A DNA stretch of 48,053 nucleotides from Crocinitomicaceae bacterium (GCA_025210175.1 JAOASF010000095.1:1-48053); one strand, 5' to 3'. Positions 1 through 9,079 are shown, counted from the first letter of the stretch. A program made the numbers and translations. The notes: generated by a model not told the origin, from the letters alone.

Positions 1-84
1 AAACTCAAGATAAGGCTAGCAGGAAGCTATGGTCTAAACAAACTATGGAAAAAGAAAATCGTAAAGTTGATTGTAAACAAAAAA

Positions 85-120
85 AAAGAGGCTATCTCAT
101 GCTTTTGAGACAGCCTCTTT
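85..120. terminator. Bidirectional intrinsic terminator downstream of purE
   Basis: A 15-bp stem (85-99 with 106-120, one mismatch) closes a 6-nt loop. On the minus strand the stem is followed by a run of T (complement of the A run at 79-87), which suits purE termination. On the plus strand it is followed by TTTTTATGCTTTTTTTT, so it could also stop a plus-strand gene ending left of the window. Bases 1-84 and 121-185 show no gene I can support. Confidence 0.8.
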
Positions 121-185
121 TTATGCTTTTTTTTCAAGATAAGTTTGCCGATTATACTAGAACGGAACTTAATGTCTTGACTGAA

Positions 186-668
186 TTATTTCAAATTTTT
201 CCCGCTTTCCAAAACGGCTTCTTTCATTTCTTCCATGTAGGCCAACAATTTTTGTTGAAGCTTTTGATCCGTTGCACCGACAATTTTGGCTGCCAAGATA
301 CCAGCATTTTTCGCTCCGTTTAGGGCAACTGTCGCCACGGGTATCCCACCAGGCATTTGCAAAATAGACAGAATTGAATCCCATCCATCAATGGAGTTGC
401 TTGATTTAACAGGCACACCGATTACAGGCAAGGGGGTTAACGAGGCAGTCATTCCTGGAAGGTGAGCAGCGCCTCCAGCTCCAGCAATAATAACCTCCAA
501 CCCACGTGTATGTGCTCCTTTGGCGTATTCAAACATTAACTCTGGAGTTCGATGTGCTGAAACGATGTTCATTTCGTATTCTACCCCAATTTTATCCAAG
601 AAATCAGCAGCTTGTTGCATAACTGGCAAGTCCGACTTGCTGCCCATGATGATTCCAACTTTAACCAT
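186..668 (-). CDS. purE: PurE, N5-carboxyaminoimidazole ribonucleotide mutase
   Basis: 160 residues, the usual length of class I PurE. This cytoplasmic enzyme moves the carboxylate of N5-CAIR to C4 to form CAIR in purine synthesis. Family hallmarks are visible: the N-terminal [13 protein letters not shown] phosphate-binding loop, SAHRTPELM with the catalytic His region near residue 39, [11 protein letters not shown] near 63-73, and the [21 protein letters not shown] substrate loop. It lies 28 bp downstream of a LytTR regulator gene on the same strand and may be read through from it; a strong terminator follows. No purK lies next to it here; in this family PurK normally makes the N5-CAIR substrate. 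Confidence 0.97.
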   Translation of the reverse strand: MVKVGIIMGSKSDLPVMQQAADFLDKIGVEYEMNIVSAHRTPELMFEYAKGAHTRGLEVIIAGAGGAAHLPGMTASLTPLPVIGVPVKSSNSIDGWDSILSILQMPGGIPVATVALNGAKNAGILAAKIVGATDQKLQQKLLAYMEEMKEAVLESGKNLK

Positions 669-696
669 TTTCTAAATTTTGGACAAAGTTAAGGCT

Positions 697-1419
697 TTAC
701 CAACCTAAACGTTCTTTTAAGTGAGGAAAAGCCGATCTTGATATCGGTAAACGCACATCGTTGGGCATCACAACCTGATACTTTCCTTTTTCCACTGCTT
801 CTATACGTTGAATCTTGTCGATGGAAATGATGTACGAACGATGGATGCGGGCAAACAACTTATTGGGCAAGCTTTTCTCATAATACGTCATGGTTTGCTT
901 CTTCACGAAGCGTCCCTGCTTGGAGTATATTTTTACGTAGTCGTCGTAAGCTTCAAAATAAATTAAATCACTGAACTGCAAGATGTTAATCTTTTCGCCG
1001 TCTTTGATGACAACACGGGTAGTATCGTCGGGATAGATGGCCTGCTGACCCAATTCTTCTTTTTCTGTTTTCTCTTGGGTTTCCACCTTTTTGATGGCCT
1101 GCTCAAAACGGTCAAAAAGAAAAGGTTTGAGCAAATAGTCAATCGCATTTTCATCGAAAGCCTTCACTGCGTATTCATCAAAAGCCGTACAAAAAATGAC
1201 TTTCGGCCGGTCATTCAAAAGCTCCAATACTTCGAAGCCGCTCAATTTGGGCATTTGAACATCTAAAAAAATGAGATCCGGTTTTTTTTCCTCTATCATT
1301 TTCACCGCTTCATAACCGTTTTCGCATTCACCAACAATTTCAAGGCTGGGAATTTTCGCACAAAAGCTGGCAAGTAGTTTCCTTGCCAATGGTTCGTCGT
1401 CAATCAGTATTACTTTCAT
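697..1419 (-). CDS. LytTR-family response regulator
   Basis: 240 residues: a CheY-like receiver (about 1-120) with acidic pocket DDE at 7-9, phospho-acceptor Asp53 in FLDVQMP and LLKPF with the conserved Lys; then a linker and a LytTR DNA-binding domain (about 136-240) with the typical FARIHRSYIIS motif. It starts inside the end of the upstream kinase gene (20-bp overlap), so the two are almost certainly translated from one message. Expected role: phosphorylation by the LytS-type kinase lets the LytTR domain bind promoter direct repeats. Targets cannot be read from this sequence; the LiaF-like gene at the head of the operon hints at envelope stress. Confidence 0.93.
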   Translation of the reverse strand: MKVILIDDEPLARKLLASFCAKIPSLEIVGECENGYEAVKMIEEKKPDLIFLDVQMPKLSGFEVLELLNDRPKVIFCTAFDEYAVKAFDENAIDYLLKPFLFDRFEQAIKKVETQEKTEKEELGQQAIYPDDTTRVVIKDGEKINILQFSDLIYFEAYDDYVKIYSKQGRFVKKQTMTYYEKSLPNKLFARIHRSYIISIDKIQRIEAVEKGKYQVVMPNDVRLPISRSAFPHLKERLGW

Positions 1420-2446
1420 CTCGAAGAGGAATTTTAAGTTTGGTAATGAATTGGTCTCCCTGGGTTTTGGTCTCTAGTAGATTGGCTTCCGCATATAACC
1501 AATACAGTTTTTGGCGCACAGATTTGAGTCCAAAACCAGTTCCTTTTGAAGCTCCTTGGTCGGGGTCGTAAGGATTTTCCATCCGAATGATCAGGTAGTT
1601 GTTAACCCGGTCTACCTGGAGTCGAATACAACTCTGCTGGACGGTTCCATAAATACCATATTTAATCGCATTTTCGAGCAAGGGCTGTAAAAGCATGGAA
1701 GGGATTTCAATCTTTTTTAACTCTTCGGGGCATGTTATTTCGTAGTTCAATCGAGAAGCAAATCGAATTTTTTCTATGGAAAAATATCGGTCGATTTGAG
1801 CAAGTTCGTCCGCCAAAGAGATGTACATTTTCTGATTTTTCATCACCGAATGACGCAGGAACTCCGAGAGTTTTACAATCATGTGCTGTGCTTCTTCCAC
1901 ATCAATAAGCATCAGGGAATTAATCGAATTGAGGGAGTTGAAAAGATAGTGAGGCTGATCGTTTTGCTGAATGTTTTTTATCTCTGCATTCTTCAGGTCT
2001 TCTTGCAAACCGAGTAGTCGCTTGGTATTGTATTCGTTGCGTATTTCCTGCTTTAAAAACCACCATTCGTAGTACAGTATCCAAAAAAGGAAAAACAGGG
2101 CGACGAGGTGGAAGGGAAAACCAATGTTGTACAAGTGCTCCCGATCCATCCATGGGTTAAAATTTGACAGGGTATAAAACCCGTAGCCGATTAATAAACT
2201 TATGGTGAGCAGGATGAAAATAGGGTTGAAGGAAAAGGTTTTTTTGGGTTGATAAAATTGGAATATGTTCCAAACCAGTCCGCCACCTATGAAAATTTCT
2301 ATTGCCACAAGGCTCCCGAACCAAATCGCTTCTTCAAATTGGTCGAATACGCCCCAGCGCAAACCAAAGACCAAAAAGCCCATACAAATTGCTAGGACCG
2401 TTAGGACTTGTATGTATTTTTTACGAGCTAGGGCTATGGGATCCAT
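1400..2446 (-). CDS. LytS-type sensor histidine kinase (HisK_5TM/His_kinase family)
   Basis: 348 residues. Four hydrophobic segments (about 13-30, 43-61, 74-92, 108-126) form a membrane sensor with little periplasmic domain. A coiled linker (about 135-160) leads to a His_kinase domain in which His166 lies in NDQPHYLFNSLNSIN, a variant of the usual NPHFLFN box. The ATPase part has LLQPLLENAIKYGI and a short GTGFGLKSV glycine box. The gene abuts its neighbours exactly: the LiaF-like stop at 2447 is adjacent to this ATG, and its 3' end overlaps the LytTR regulator. It probably reads membrane state or a membrane partner and passes phosphate to that regulator. Confidence 0.93.
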   Translation of the reverse strand: MDPIALARKKYIQVLTVLAICMGFLVFGLRWGVFDQFEEAIWFGSLVAIEIFIGGGLVWNIFQFYQPKKTFSFNPIFILLTISLLIGYGFYTLSNFNPWMDREHLYNIGFPFHLVALFFLFWILYYEWWFLKQEIRNEYNTKRLLGLQEDLKNAEIKNIQQNDQPHYLFNSLNSINSLMLIDVEEAQHMIVKLSEFLRHSVMKNQKMYISLADELAQIDRYFSIEKIRFASRLNYEITCPEELKKIEIPSMLLQPLLENAIKYGIYGTVQQSCIRLQVDRVNNYLIIRMENPYDPDQGASKGTGFGLKSVRQKLYWLYAEANLLETKTQGDQFITKLKIPLRDESNTD

Positions 2447-3235
2447 TTAAGCGCTGAAACTTTTGATTTCGACTCCTCCGAAAATACAAGTTCCTTTTAA
2501 AACAAGCACTTTTTGAATATCACCATCCATAGGTATTTGAGAGCGATTGTCTTCTAAACCACCGAAAATGGTAACCACCTCCGATCTCACTTGCCAATCG
2601 GCTGGAACAATGATTTCAGTTCCACCAAAAACAGTGGTCATATCTACGATGGCCTTGGTTTCAAAGTCCGCTTGCAAAAGGTTCAATTCCATCCCACCGA
2701 AGACAGTGAATAGGTCGGCTCCTTTAAACTTTTTGGACGTAACCATGCGCTTTACGCCTCCAAATACTGAAACAGCATCTACAAAATCTTCTGAAGAAAT
2801 TTCTTCATCTGTTAGTCCCATCATCCCCTTACTTCCTCGCATTCTTTCCCATTTGTTGGGACGATTGGAGTTCGGGTTACGCGCCTTAACGACCATGATT
2901 AAGCCAAAGATGATAACGAAAATGGAGATGACTACCTTCGGGTTGATCATCTCTGGGAAAAAGAAATGAAGTTTTAAGGATAGACCGATTCCAACCAACA
3001 AATAGCCCATTACCCGGCGAAACTTGTGTTTAACAAGTATGATTAAACCAATTGCAATGATGAAGGTAGAAGGATGGAAAATAGTTCTAGGGATGTGAAA
3101 CCCAAGTTCTCTTAGTAAGAAAACTACTCCAAAGAAAATAATGAGGGCTCCCATCATCATCTTTCCTCTCAATCTTCCTCTTTCCCATGAAAGAAAGTCG
3201 TGTTGCTCTTCTGGTGCCATGTTTCTTTTGATCAT
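2447..3235 (-). CDS. LiaF-like membrane protein (DUF5668-type membrane domain plus LiaF-type C-terminus)
   Basis: 262 residues. After a charged N-terminus come about four short hydrophobic segments (about 26-42, 49-65, 73-88, 98-115). The C-terminal half is soluble beta-rich sequence with repeated FGG turns (SVFGGVKRM, TVFGGMELN, TVFGGTEII, TIFGGLED, CIFGGVEI), the pattern of the LiaF/cell-wall-active-antibiotic-response family. It heads a tight three-gene operon with a LytS kinase and a LytTR regulator. In Firmicutes LiaF inhibits the LiaS kinase; by analogy this protein may restrain or tune the downstream kinase, which is inference. It is transcribed divergently from murI across a 187-bp gap. 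Confidence 0.85.
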   Translation of the reverse strand: MIKRNMAPEEQHDFLSWERGRLRGKMMMGALIIFFGVVFLLRELGFHIPRTIFHPSTFIIAIGLIILVKHKFRRVMGYLLVGIGLSLKLHFFFPEMINPKVVISIFVIIFGLIMVVKARNPNSNRPNKWERMRGSKGMMGLTDEEISSEDFVDAVSVFGGVKRMVTSKKFKGADLFTVFGGMELNLLQADFETKAIVDMTTVFGGTEIIVPADWQVRSEVVTIFGGLEDNRSQIPMDGDIQKVLVLKGTCIFGGVEIKSFSA

Positions 3236-3422
3236 TGTAGGTGTATTTCTGAAACAAAACTGAAGAATTTCTTTTGATTTGAAAATAAGTCATCGGTAAA
3301 CGGAAAGGGTGAGTCGGCAAAGAGTTGATTTGCAAGGGATCGATCCCAATTCTAAAACCCAAAATGAAAAAAACGAAGCTTTTCCGTTCCTCGTCCTTAT
3401 CTTCGCTTACGAGTTTTGAATT

Positions 3423-4241
3423 ATGAGTGGTCCAATAGGCGTTTTTGATTCGGGTTATGGAGGGTTGACAGTTCTGAAAGAACTTGAAAAAACCTTGCCT
3501 CAATACGATTATTTGTATTTGGGTGATAACGCGCGTACCCCATACGGAACCCGTTCTTTTGAGGTGGTGTATGAGTTTACGCTACAGGCGGTAACAGAGT
3601 TATTCAATCGCGGTTGTCATCTGGTTATTTTGGCCTGTAATACTGCTTCAGCGAAAGCTTTGCGAAACATTCAAATGAACGATTTGCCGCAAATGGCTCC
3701 AGAAAAACGCGTCTTGGGAGTGTTGAGGCCCAGTACAGAGCAATTGGGACACCTTTCGAGAACCAAACATGTAGGCATTCTAGCCACCCCAGGAACAGTT
3801 CAGTCGGGTTCTTATACCATCGAACTGCATAAGTTTTTTCCCGAACTCAAGGTTACAGAACATGCCTGCCCTATGTGGGTACCCCTAATTGAAAACAACC
3901 GACACGATTCCTTTGCAGGACAACTTTTTCTTAAAGAAGATCTGGATTCCTTGTTGAACGAAGACCCTCAAATAGACACGGTTGCATTGGCATGCACCCA
4001 CTATCCTCTAGTAAAGGATTATTTAACGTCCATTGCCCCTAAGAATGTTCAAATCATTGGACAGGGCGAAATCGTTGCCAATAGCTTGAAAGAATATTTG
4101 GATCGACACCCAGATATCGAAAACAAATGTCTCAAAAATGGAAATATTTCCTTTTTAACCACCGAAAGTGCAACCATTTTTGAGGAGAAGGCGTCTACCT
4201 TCTACGACCGAGAAATTAAAGCTGAAAAAATTAAACTGTAA
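3423..4241 (+). CDS. murI: Glutamate racemase
   Basis: 272 residues, normal length. It interconverts L- and D-glutamate for peptidoglycan precursors. Both catalytic cysteines are present: Cys72 in ILACNTASA and Cys191 in ALACTHYPL. The N-terminal IGVFDSGYGGLTVL motif is the usual DSGxGGL with Tyr in the variable place, and GDNARTPYG is intact. The start follows an open region; TATCTTCG at 3398-3405 is one base off the Bacteroidota -7 consensus and would give a short leader. It is followed 29 bp later by a type IX cargo gene that may be co-transcribed. Confidence 0.96.
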   Translation: MSGPIGVFDSGYGGLTVLKELEKTLPQYDYLYLGDNARTPYGTRSFEVVYEFTLQAVTELFNRGCHLVILACNTASAKALRNIQMNDLPQMAPEKRVLGVLRPSTEQLGHLSRTKHVGILATPGTVQSGSYTIELHKFFPELKVTEHACPMWVPLIENNRHDSFAGQLFLKEDLDSLLNEDPQIDTVALACTHYPLVKDYLTSIAPKNVQIIGQGEIVANSLKEYLDRHPDIENKCLKNGNISFLTTESATIFEEKASTFYDREIKAEKIKL

Positions 4242-4252
4242 GTTAACTTACA
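4237..4252. repeat. 16-bp perfect palindrome across the murI stop codon
   Basis: TGTAAGTTAACTTACA reads the same on both strands, covers the murI stop codon and sits about 19 bp before the start of the following gene. Without a loop it is a poor RNA hairpin; it could be a protein-binding site or chance, since a palindrome of this length is expected about once in 48 kb. Confidence 0.3.
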
Positions 4253-4270
4253 AGCCTTTTAACACTGAAA

Positions 4271-5779
4271 ATGAAAAAGTACCTTTTGACCAAGGTGGCT
4301 ATCTTTTTATTTGCCACAACACACTTTAGCCAACAATTATTAATCAACGAAGTTTCCCAAGGAACATCCAATGCTGAATACATAGAATTCGTAGTGGCGG
4401 GTGATTTCTCTTGTTCTACAGAAACTTGTCTCGATTTGAGAAACCTTGTTTTTGATGATAACAACGGACCGGCCAATTCAGGTTCCGTATCTACAGGAGC
4501 CATGCGTTTTGCCAATATTGATTTTTGGGCCTGTATTCCACAGGGAACGTTGCTTGTAATTTACGATGCCGACAATAAAAATGCATCTTTGCTTACAGAT
4601 GATTTAACCATGGAGGATGGAAACTACGTCTTGATTATCCCATCCAATTCAGAACTATTCGAACACAATACGGTGGCACCAAACGGTAGCCTCTTGGTTT
4701 CAACCTATCCAAATAACGATGCGTGGGTATCTGGCGGTAACTGGAATACCATTCGCATGCAAAACGCTACTGATATGGTTCAAATCCCAAGTTCAATGAC
4801 TGGGATCAATCCTGATTTTTCTCTAGCATGGGGAAGTGCGAACGGAATGGGTAGCATTAATTTTCAGGGTTCTGCTGAAGGGAAGGTTTTTGCCTTCGAA
4901 AACAATACGAACGATGATGTAATGTTACAAGCTAACTGGACTGCAAGGGGAATTGCAGAAGGTCAAACACCAGGAAAGCCAAATAGCCCTGAAAACCAAA
5001 AGTGGATTCAAGAAATGAACCGTAATTACGGTACTGTTTCAAACCTAAGTGCCTTGTCTAGTTTGGAAAATGAACAGTGTTTCAATACCTGTGATGGAGC
5101 AATCCTGACTCAAACTCAAGGTGGTTATGCCCCATATATATTTGAATGGTCGAATGGTGAAACGGGCAATAATCTCCAGAATCTTTGTCCGGGTCAGTAC
5201 GATTTGCGAATTGTAGATGCCAAAGGCTGTGAGTATACGACCTCTTTCGAAATAGAAACACAAAACAATGCTGGTTTGGCCGAATTTGCTGTGCCAGGCG
5301 AACTTGCTTCGGGTGAAAAAACACAGTATGAAACACAAGTTGAAGGAGGCTTATGGTCGGCAACATGCGGTACTTGTATCGATCAAGATGGGATTTTCAA
5401 CAGTTCGATTTCTGGTGTTGGGACGTTTGAGATTACCCACATTGTTGGTGTAGGAGAGTGTTCGGATACCGCAACCAGAATTCAAACGGTCAACGGTCAT
5501 TTTCAAAATTCCCTACCGAATGTTTTTTCACCAAATGGAGACGGAGTCAATGATTTCATCGACTTTAGAGCCAATAATTCGACCGTTCTTTCGGGGCGTG
5601 TTTTTGATAGATGGGGAAATGTGGTTTACGAATACCGACAAGGAAATCCACGTTGGTTTGGGAAAAACTTGAATGGCGATCGTTTGAAGAATGGCAGTTA
5701 TTTTTACCGTTTTGTATACCAAGATGCTTCAGTACAAGATGAGATTACAATTCAAGGCTTCATTACACTCGTGGAATAA
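4271..5779 (+). CDS. Secreted type IX cargo protein, lamin-tail-like and SprB-like regions, CHU_C (type B) sorting domain
   Basis: 502 residues. The signal peptide covers about residues 1-17. The next roughly 230 residues begin LLINEVSQGTSNAEYIEFVV, like lamin-tail (LTD) domains of secreted Bacteroidota proteins. Residues about 275-330 (GGYAPYIFEWSNG, NLCPGQYDLRIVDAKGC) resemble one SprB repeat. The C-terminal about 85 residues (NVFSPNGDGVNDFIDF, VFDRWGNVVYE, NGSYFYRFVY) are the gliding-motility-associated CHU_C domain, the type B signal for type IX secretion. The protein is therefore predicted to be released or attached at the cell surface, possibly in adhesion or gliding. No enzyme motif is visible. 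Confidence 0.88.
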   Translation: MKKYLLTKVAIFLFATTHFSQQLLINEVSQGTSNAEYIEFVVAGDFSCSTETCLDLRNLVFDDNNGPANSGSVSTGAMRFANIDFWACIPQGTLLVIYDADNKNASLLTDDLTMEDGNYVLIIPSNSELFEHNTVAPNGSLLVSTYPNNDAWVSGGNWNTIRMQNATDMVQIPSSMTGINPDFSLAWGSANGMGSINFQGSAEGKVFAFENNTNDDVMLQANWTARGIAEGQTPGKPNSPENQKWIQEMNRNYGTVSNLSALSSLENEQCFNTCDGAILTQTQGGYAPYIFEWSNGETGNNLQNLCPGQYDLRIVDAKGCEYTTSFEIETQNNAGLAEFAVPGELASGEKTQYETQVEGGLWSATCGTCIDQDGIFNSSISGVGTFEITHIVGVGECSDTATRIQTVNGHFQNSLPNVFSPNGDGVNDFIDFRANNSTVLSGRVFDRWGNVVYEYRQGNPRWFGKNLNGDRLKNGSYFYRFVYQDASVQDEITIQGFITLVE

Positions 5780-5814
5780 AAATTAATCTACCTTTATTTC
5801 AAATTTTGTTTGGA

Positions 5815-6492
5815 ATGAAGAAGGCGATTTTATTGGAAGACGATCAGGTTTTATCAAAGGAGGTATGCAATTATCTTCAGTCAAAAAACTATGAATGTCA
5901 CCGCGAGCGGGATGGGGAAATTTTTTTAAAACGAATTGCTGAAGAAATATATGACATTTATTTATTGGATGTCAACCTGCCTGGGTTAAGCGGCATGGAA
6001 GTATGTGAACGCATCCGATCCAAGAACAAAAGCACACCGATCATTATGTTAACGGCTTATAGTGATATAAGCGACAAGCAAAAGGCATTTAACTTAGGTG
6101 CTGATGATTACTTGGTGAAGCCATTTCATCTGGACGAATTGTACCTGCGGTTGAATTCACTTTTAAAAAGAGGGGCTGTTCTGCAAGGAGATGAAAGAAT
6201 TAAAATTGCGGATTTGGAAATTTCGGTGGGAGACCAAGAAGTTTCTCGTGGAGGAAATAAAATAGAACTTACACCAAAGGAATACAACCTTCTACTGTTT
6301 TTGGCTCGAAATAAGGGAAAGGTACTGTCTAAGAAAATGTTGGCCGAAAATGTTTGGAACATTTATTTCGAAACAAACTTCAATACCATCGAGGTTTATA
6401 TGAACTTCTTGCGCAAGAAAATAGACAAGGATTTCGAAAAGAAATTGCTCCATACCAAAACGGGGTACGGATATTATATTTCTGAAGAATGA
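5815..6492 (+). CDS. OmpR/PhoB-family response regulator
   Basis: 225 residues from the ATG at 5815; a longer reading from TTG at 5806 adds only three residues and is less likely. The receiver domain has LLEDD at 6-10, Asp52 in LLDVNLPGLSG, and Lys102 in YLVKPF. The C-terminal winged helix (about 125-225) has ELTPKEYNLLLFLARNKGKVLSKK and the terminal TKTGYGYYI hairpin. It overlaps its kinase gene by ATGA, so the pair is translationally coupled. The stimulus is not evident; it follows the type IX cargo gene by 35 bp. Confidence 0.95.
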   Translation: MKKAILLEDDQVLSKEVCNYLQSKNYECHRERDGEIFLKRIAEEIYDIYLLDVNLPGLSGMEVCERIRSKNKSTPIIMLTAYSDISDKQKAFNLGADDYLVKPFHLDELYLRLNSLLKRGAVLQGDERIKIADLEISVGDQEVSRGGNKIELTPKEYNLLLFLARNKGKVLSKKMLAENVWNIYFETNFNTIEVYMNFLRKKIDKDFEKKLLHTKTGYGYYISEE

Positions 6493-7841
6493 AACTAAAA
6501 CAGAGGGTTTCTCTGTACGTTTCTATCGCGTTTTCCATCGTGATGGGGGTAGCTTTTTTGGTCGTATTTTGGTCTTTTTCAAGTTACCGCCAAGAAGATT
6601 TCCACGATAGACTCGAGAGAAAAGCCAGAATCACATCGCGTTTACTTTTTGACATTGAGGAAATTGACGAGGTTTTGTTGGGTCGAATCGAGGAGAATGC
6701 TGAGTATAAAATGTGGGACGAGTGTTACGTGGCCTTCGATCAAAACAACCAGGTTGTTTTTAGTTCGGGTGATGAATTCGACTGGGTTTTCTCCGAAAAT
6801 TTGCTCCAGAAATTCACCAAAGGTAAGGTCAGCGCGGGTTATCAAAAACTTGAAATTTTAGGTCTCGAATTGAGTGCGGGCGATAAAGAATACAAAGTTT
6901 TCATTGCTGCCGAGGATAAGTTCGGCCATCAAAAATTGAACTTTTTGAGATGGTTGATGAGCTCAGTTTTTGTGGTTTGTACCCTTTTCATCGGTTTGTT
7001 TACTTCCAAGTTGGTGCGCAACGCTCTAAAGCCATTGAATGATTTACAAGAAGAAATCACCAATATCACTACGAGTAACCTCAATAAGCTTATACCAGAA
7101 GGAAGTGCTGAAGATGAAATAGCAGCTCTAACGAAGGCGTTTAACCAAATGCTCGAGCGAATTAATGAAGGTTATCGGGCACAAGCAGCTTTTACCTCAA
7201 ATGCCAGCCATGAATTGAGGACACCCATTTCTAGAATTTTGTTCCAGCTCGAAAATTTAATTGCTCAGCATTCGCATTCGCCTGAGGTTTTGGCCTACCT
7301 ACAAAGTATCAAAGGTGATGCAAATCAAATGGCGGAATTGACCTCCTCATTGTTGATCTTGGCCAAAATATCCCGCGATAAACAGGAGCCTTTATCTTCC
7401 TTGCGCATTGACGAGGTGATTTTTGAAGCATATGAAAATTTGGGGCCTCAAATGGATAAGTTGAGAATTAGCTTCGATATTTTGGAACCCGAAAGTGATT
7501 TTGTAATCAATGGTTCACGTTCACTCCTGGAAATCGTGTTTTCCAATTTGCTTCGCAATGCGAATCATTATTCGAGTGATCACAAGGCGGAAATAACGGT
7601 GGATGAAAAGGAAGGTGAACTGATCGTTTGTGTTTCGAATGAAGCAGACCATTTGGTAGAAGAAGATCCAGAAAATTACATGAAACCTTTTGTGAGAGGA
7701 AATCATAGCAACATCGTTTCGGGATCCGGTTTAGGCTTGAGTATCGTGAAACGAATCATGGATTTCCATCATGCAAAAGTCGACTACCAAATTAATGGCA
7801 GCCGACATCGCTTTGTTCTTCGGTTTCCTTTACTGAAGTAG
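6489..7841 (+). CDS. Two-component sensor histidine kinase (HAMP, HisKA, HATPase_c)
   Basis: 450 residues. TM1 is about 10-31, followed by a roughly 120-residue periplasmic sensor region, TM2 about 153-172, HAMP about 173-227, and HisKA with phospho-accepting His241 in SNASHELRTPISR. The ATPase domain has an N box with NLLRNANHYS and a glycine box GSGLGLSIVKRI. This is the partner of the OmpR-type regulator just upstream (4-bp ATGA overlap). The 3' end overlaps the convergent barrel gene by 12 bp. The sensor domain has no motif I recognise, so the ligand is unknown. Confidence 0.95.
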   Translation: MKLKQRVSLYVSIAFSIVMGVAFLVVFWSFSSYRQEDFHDRLERKARITSRLLFDIEEIDEVLLGRIEENAEYKMWDECYVAFDQNNQVVFSSGDEFDWVFSENLLQKFTKGKVSAGYQKLEILGLELSAGDKEYKVFIAAEDKFGHQKLNFLRWLMSSVFVVCTLFIGLFTSKLVRNALKPLNDLQEEITNITTSNLNKLIPEGSAEDEIAALTKAFNQMLERINEGYRAQAAFTSNASHELRTPISRILFQLENLIAQHSHSPEVLAYLQSIKGDANQMAELTSSLLILAKISRDKQEPLSSLRIDEVIFEAYENLGPQMDKLRISFDILEPESDFVINGSRSLLEIVFSNLLRNANHYSSDHKAEITVDEKEGELIVCVSNEADHLVEEDPENYMKPFVRGNHSNIVSGSGLGLSIVKRIMDFHHAKVDYQINGSRHRFVLRFPLLK

Positions 7842-8510
7842 GTATGCCACGCTGATCATGTAATAAGTATTGGTGGCGTAGTTGGAATATAGTCGACCAG
7901 CTGGACTGGCTCCAATGCTTGATCTGAAATCGAGAATATAAGTGTCGCCGTTGTCCGTATTGATATCAATTCCTGCTCCCAAGACCCAACTACCATCCGC
8001 GGCATTCATTGTGTTTACTTCGCGGTTATAGAATCCATTCGACTCGTTGTAATCGTTGTTGTCGTAAACCCTATTTTGCCAACCACTAAAAAAGAAGTTC
8101 AACGAAGGGCCGGTATAAGCGTGGAGAGCAAATTCACCACCCAAGGGCAGCGATAATTTTAGCATAAGCGGTATTTCCACATAATTCAACCTGTATGAAT
8201 CGGTATAGGCGTAGTCTCGAGCTCCCAGAGTAGTGTTAACGCGTGTGCTTCCATATCGCTTACCTCCTTTACCGGTTACCAAGAAGTCTGTAGAAAGACC
8301 CAGAAAGCGATTGAACTGATAATTGGCTGATAGACCTCCAGAAAGCAACAATCTGCTGTCAAGGCCATTGGTATTGTTCACAAACAAATAGCTTTCACCG
8401 ATTCCCAATCGAATTCCGTAGTGAAATCCATCTGTTATTTGACTTTGAGAATTGCTTGCAAAAAGCAGAAGAAAACTTGTTGCAACGAGGGTGTTTCGAA
8501 TTGTTTTCAT
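7830..8510 (-). CDS. Outer-membrane beta-barrel protein (PorT/OMP_b-brl-like)
   Basis: 226 residues from ATG at 8510. An upstream in-frame start would overlap the neighbouring regulator and would precede the signal peptide, so it is not used. The signal peptide is about 1-22 (LVATSFLLLFASNSQSQ). The mature part alternates polar and hydrophobic residues in strand-like blocks: GFHYGIRLGIGESY, LLSGGLSANYQFNRFLGLSTDFL, YVEIPLMLKLSLPL, FALHAYTGPSLNFFFSG. It ends YYMISVAYLLQ, with an aromatic strand near the terminus as in 8-stranded Bacteroidota barrels. Function unknown. It lies 19 bp after the lone receiver gene on the same strand. Confidence 0.82.
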   Translation of the reverse strand: MKTIRNTLVATSFLLLFASNSQSQITDGFHYGIRLGIGESYLFVNNTNGLDSRLLLSGGLSANYQFNRFLGLSTDFLVTGKGGKRYGSTRVNTTLGARDYAYTDSYRLNYVEIPLMLKLSLPLGGEFALHAYTGPSLNFFFSGWQNRVYDNNDYNESNGFYNREVNTMNAADGSWVLGAGIDINTDNGDTYILDFRSSIGASPAGRLYSNYATNTYYMISVAYLLQ

Positions 8511-8529
8511 GATGTTGATATTTATGGAA

Positions 8530-8964
8530 TTATTGTAAACTTTCTTGAATCGCTTTTTCCACTGCCATACCAATGTGTTCATGGGTTTGAACGTGCTTGT
8601 CGATGTAAGCGTAAACGCCTTCCTTTTTGATCAAATTGACAACCTCAGGATTTCGCAAGGAAGAAACCATGATGATTTTGCAGCTCGGATTCACCTTTTG
8701 AATAAATCGCATCACCTCATGACCATTGATTAAGACGCTACTATCTCCCACGTCGTGCGTGAGATAATAATCGAGAATGGCGATATTGATGCTGTTGTGA
8801 ATGTTCAAAATACACTCAGTACCAGACTTGTAAGAATGCACTTTGTAATTGGTGTTGAAGGGTAGGTTGGTCTCCAACAGGGTAGTGACATATTTTGAAA
8901 GGATCTTGTTGGAGTAATAGTGATCCTCCAAAATTATAACCTCAAATGTTTTCGATGTTGGCAT
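8530..8964 (-). CDS. Stand-alone receiver-domain protein
   Basis: 144 residues from the ATG at 8964 (a further start at 8991 would add 9 residues before the fold). It is a single CheY-like domain: FEVIILEDH acidic pocket, IAILDYYLTHD with the phospho-acceptor Asp at about residue 67, MVSSLRN with the conserved Ser, and AYIDKH with the conserved Lys. There is no output domain. The segment after the Asp (DYYLTHDVGDSSVLINGHEV) is longer than in CheY. It sits between a sigma-54 activator and a barrel gene; a terminator at 9003-9033 separates it from the activator, so it probably has its own promoter. It could act as a phosphate sink or protein-binding switch, which is inference. Confidence 0.88.
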   Translation of the reverse strand: MPTSKTFEVIILEDHYYSNKILSKYVTTLLETNLPFNTNYKVHSYKSGTECILNIHNSINIAILDYYLTHDVGDSSVLINGHEVMRFIQKVNPSCKIIMVSSLRNPEVVNLIKKEGVYAYIDKHVQTHEHIGMAVEKAIQESLQ

Positions 8965-9002
8965 TTTCTTTTTTATAGAAGCAAATACCAATAGTGTACC
9001 TA

Positions 9003-9033
9003 AAAAAGAAAACCCTTGATTTTCAAGGGTTTT
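9003..9033 (-). terminator. Intrinsic terminator after the sigma-54 activator gene
   Basis: A perfect 11-bp stem (9009-9019 with 9023-9033) has a 3-nt loop. On the minus strand it is followed by CTTTTTT. It lies between the activator stop (9080) and the lone receiver start (8964). Confidence 0.8.
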
Positions 9034-9079
9034 GCTAAATTCTATAATTTATAATTTTTTCAATTTGAAAATCGAACCG

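Noticed and set aside
45-323. A 92-codon plus-strand frame at the left edge.
   Set aside because: It reads through the terminator hairpin and antisense to purE; a shadow frame.
8511-8582. N-terminal extension of the outer-membrane barrel protein.
   Set aside because: It would put 24 charged residues before the signal peptide and overlap the receiver gene; the ATG at 8510 fits better.
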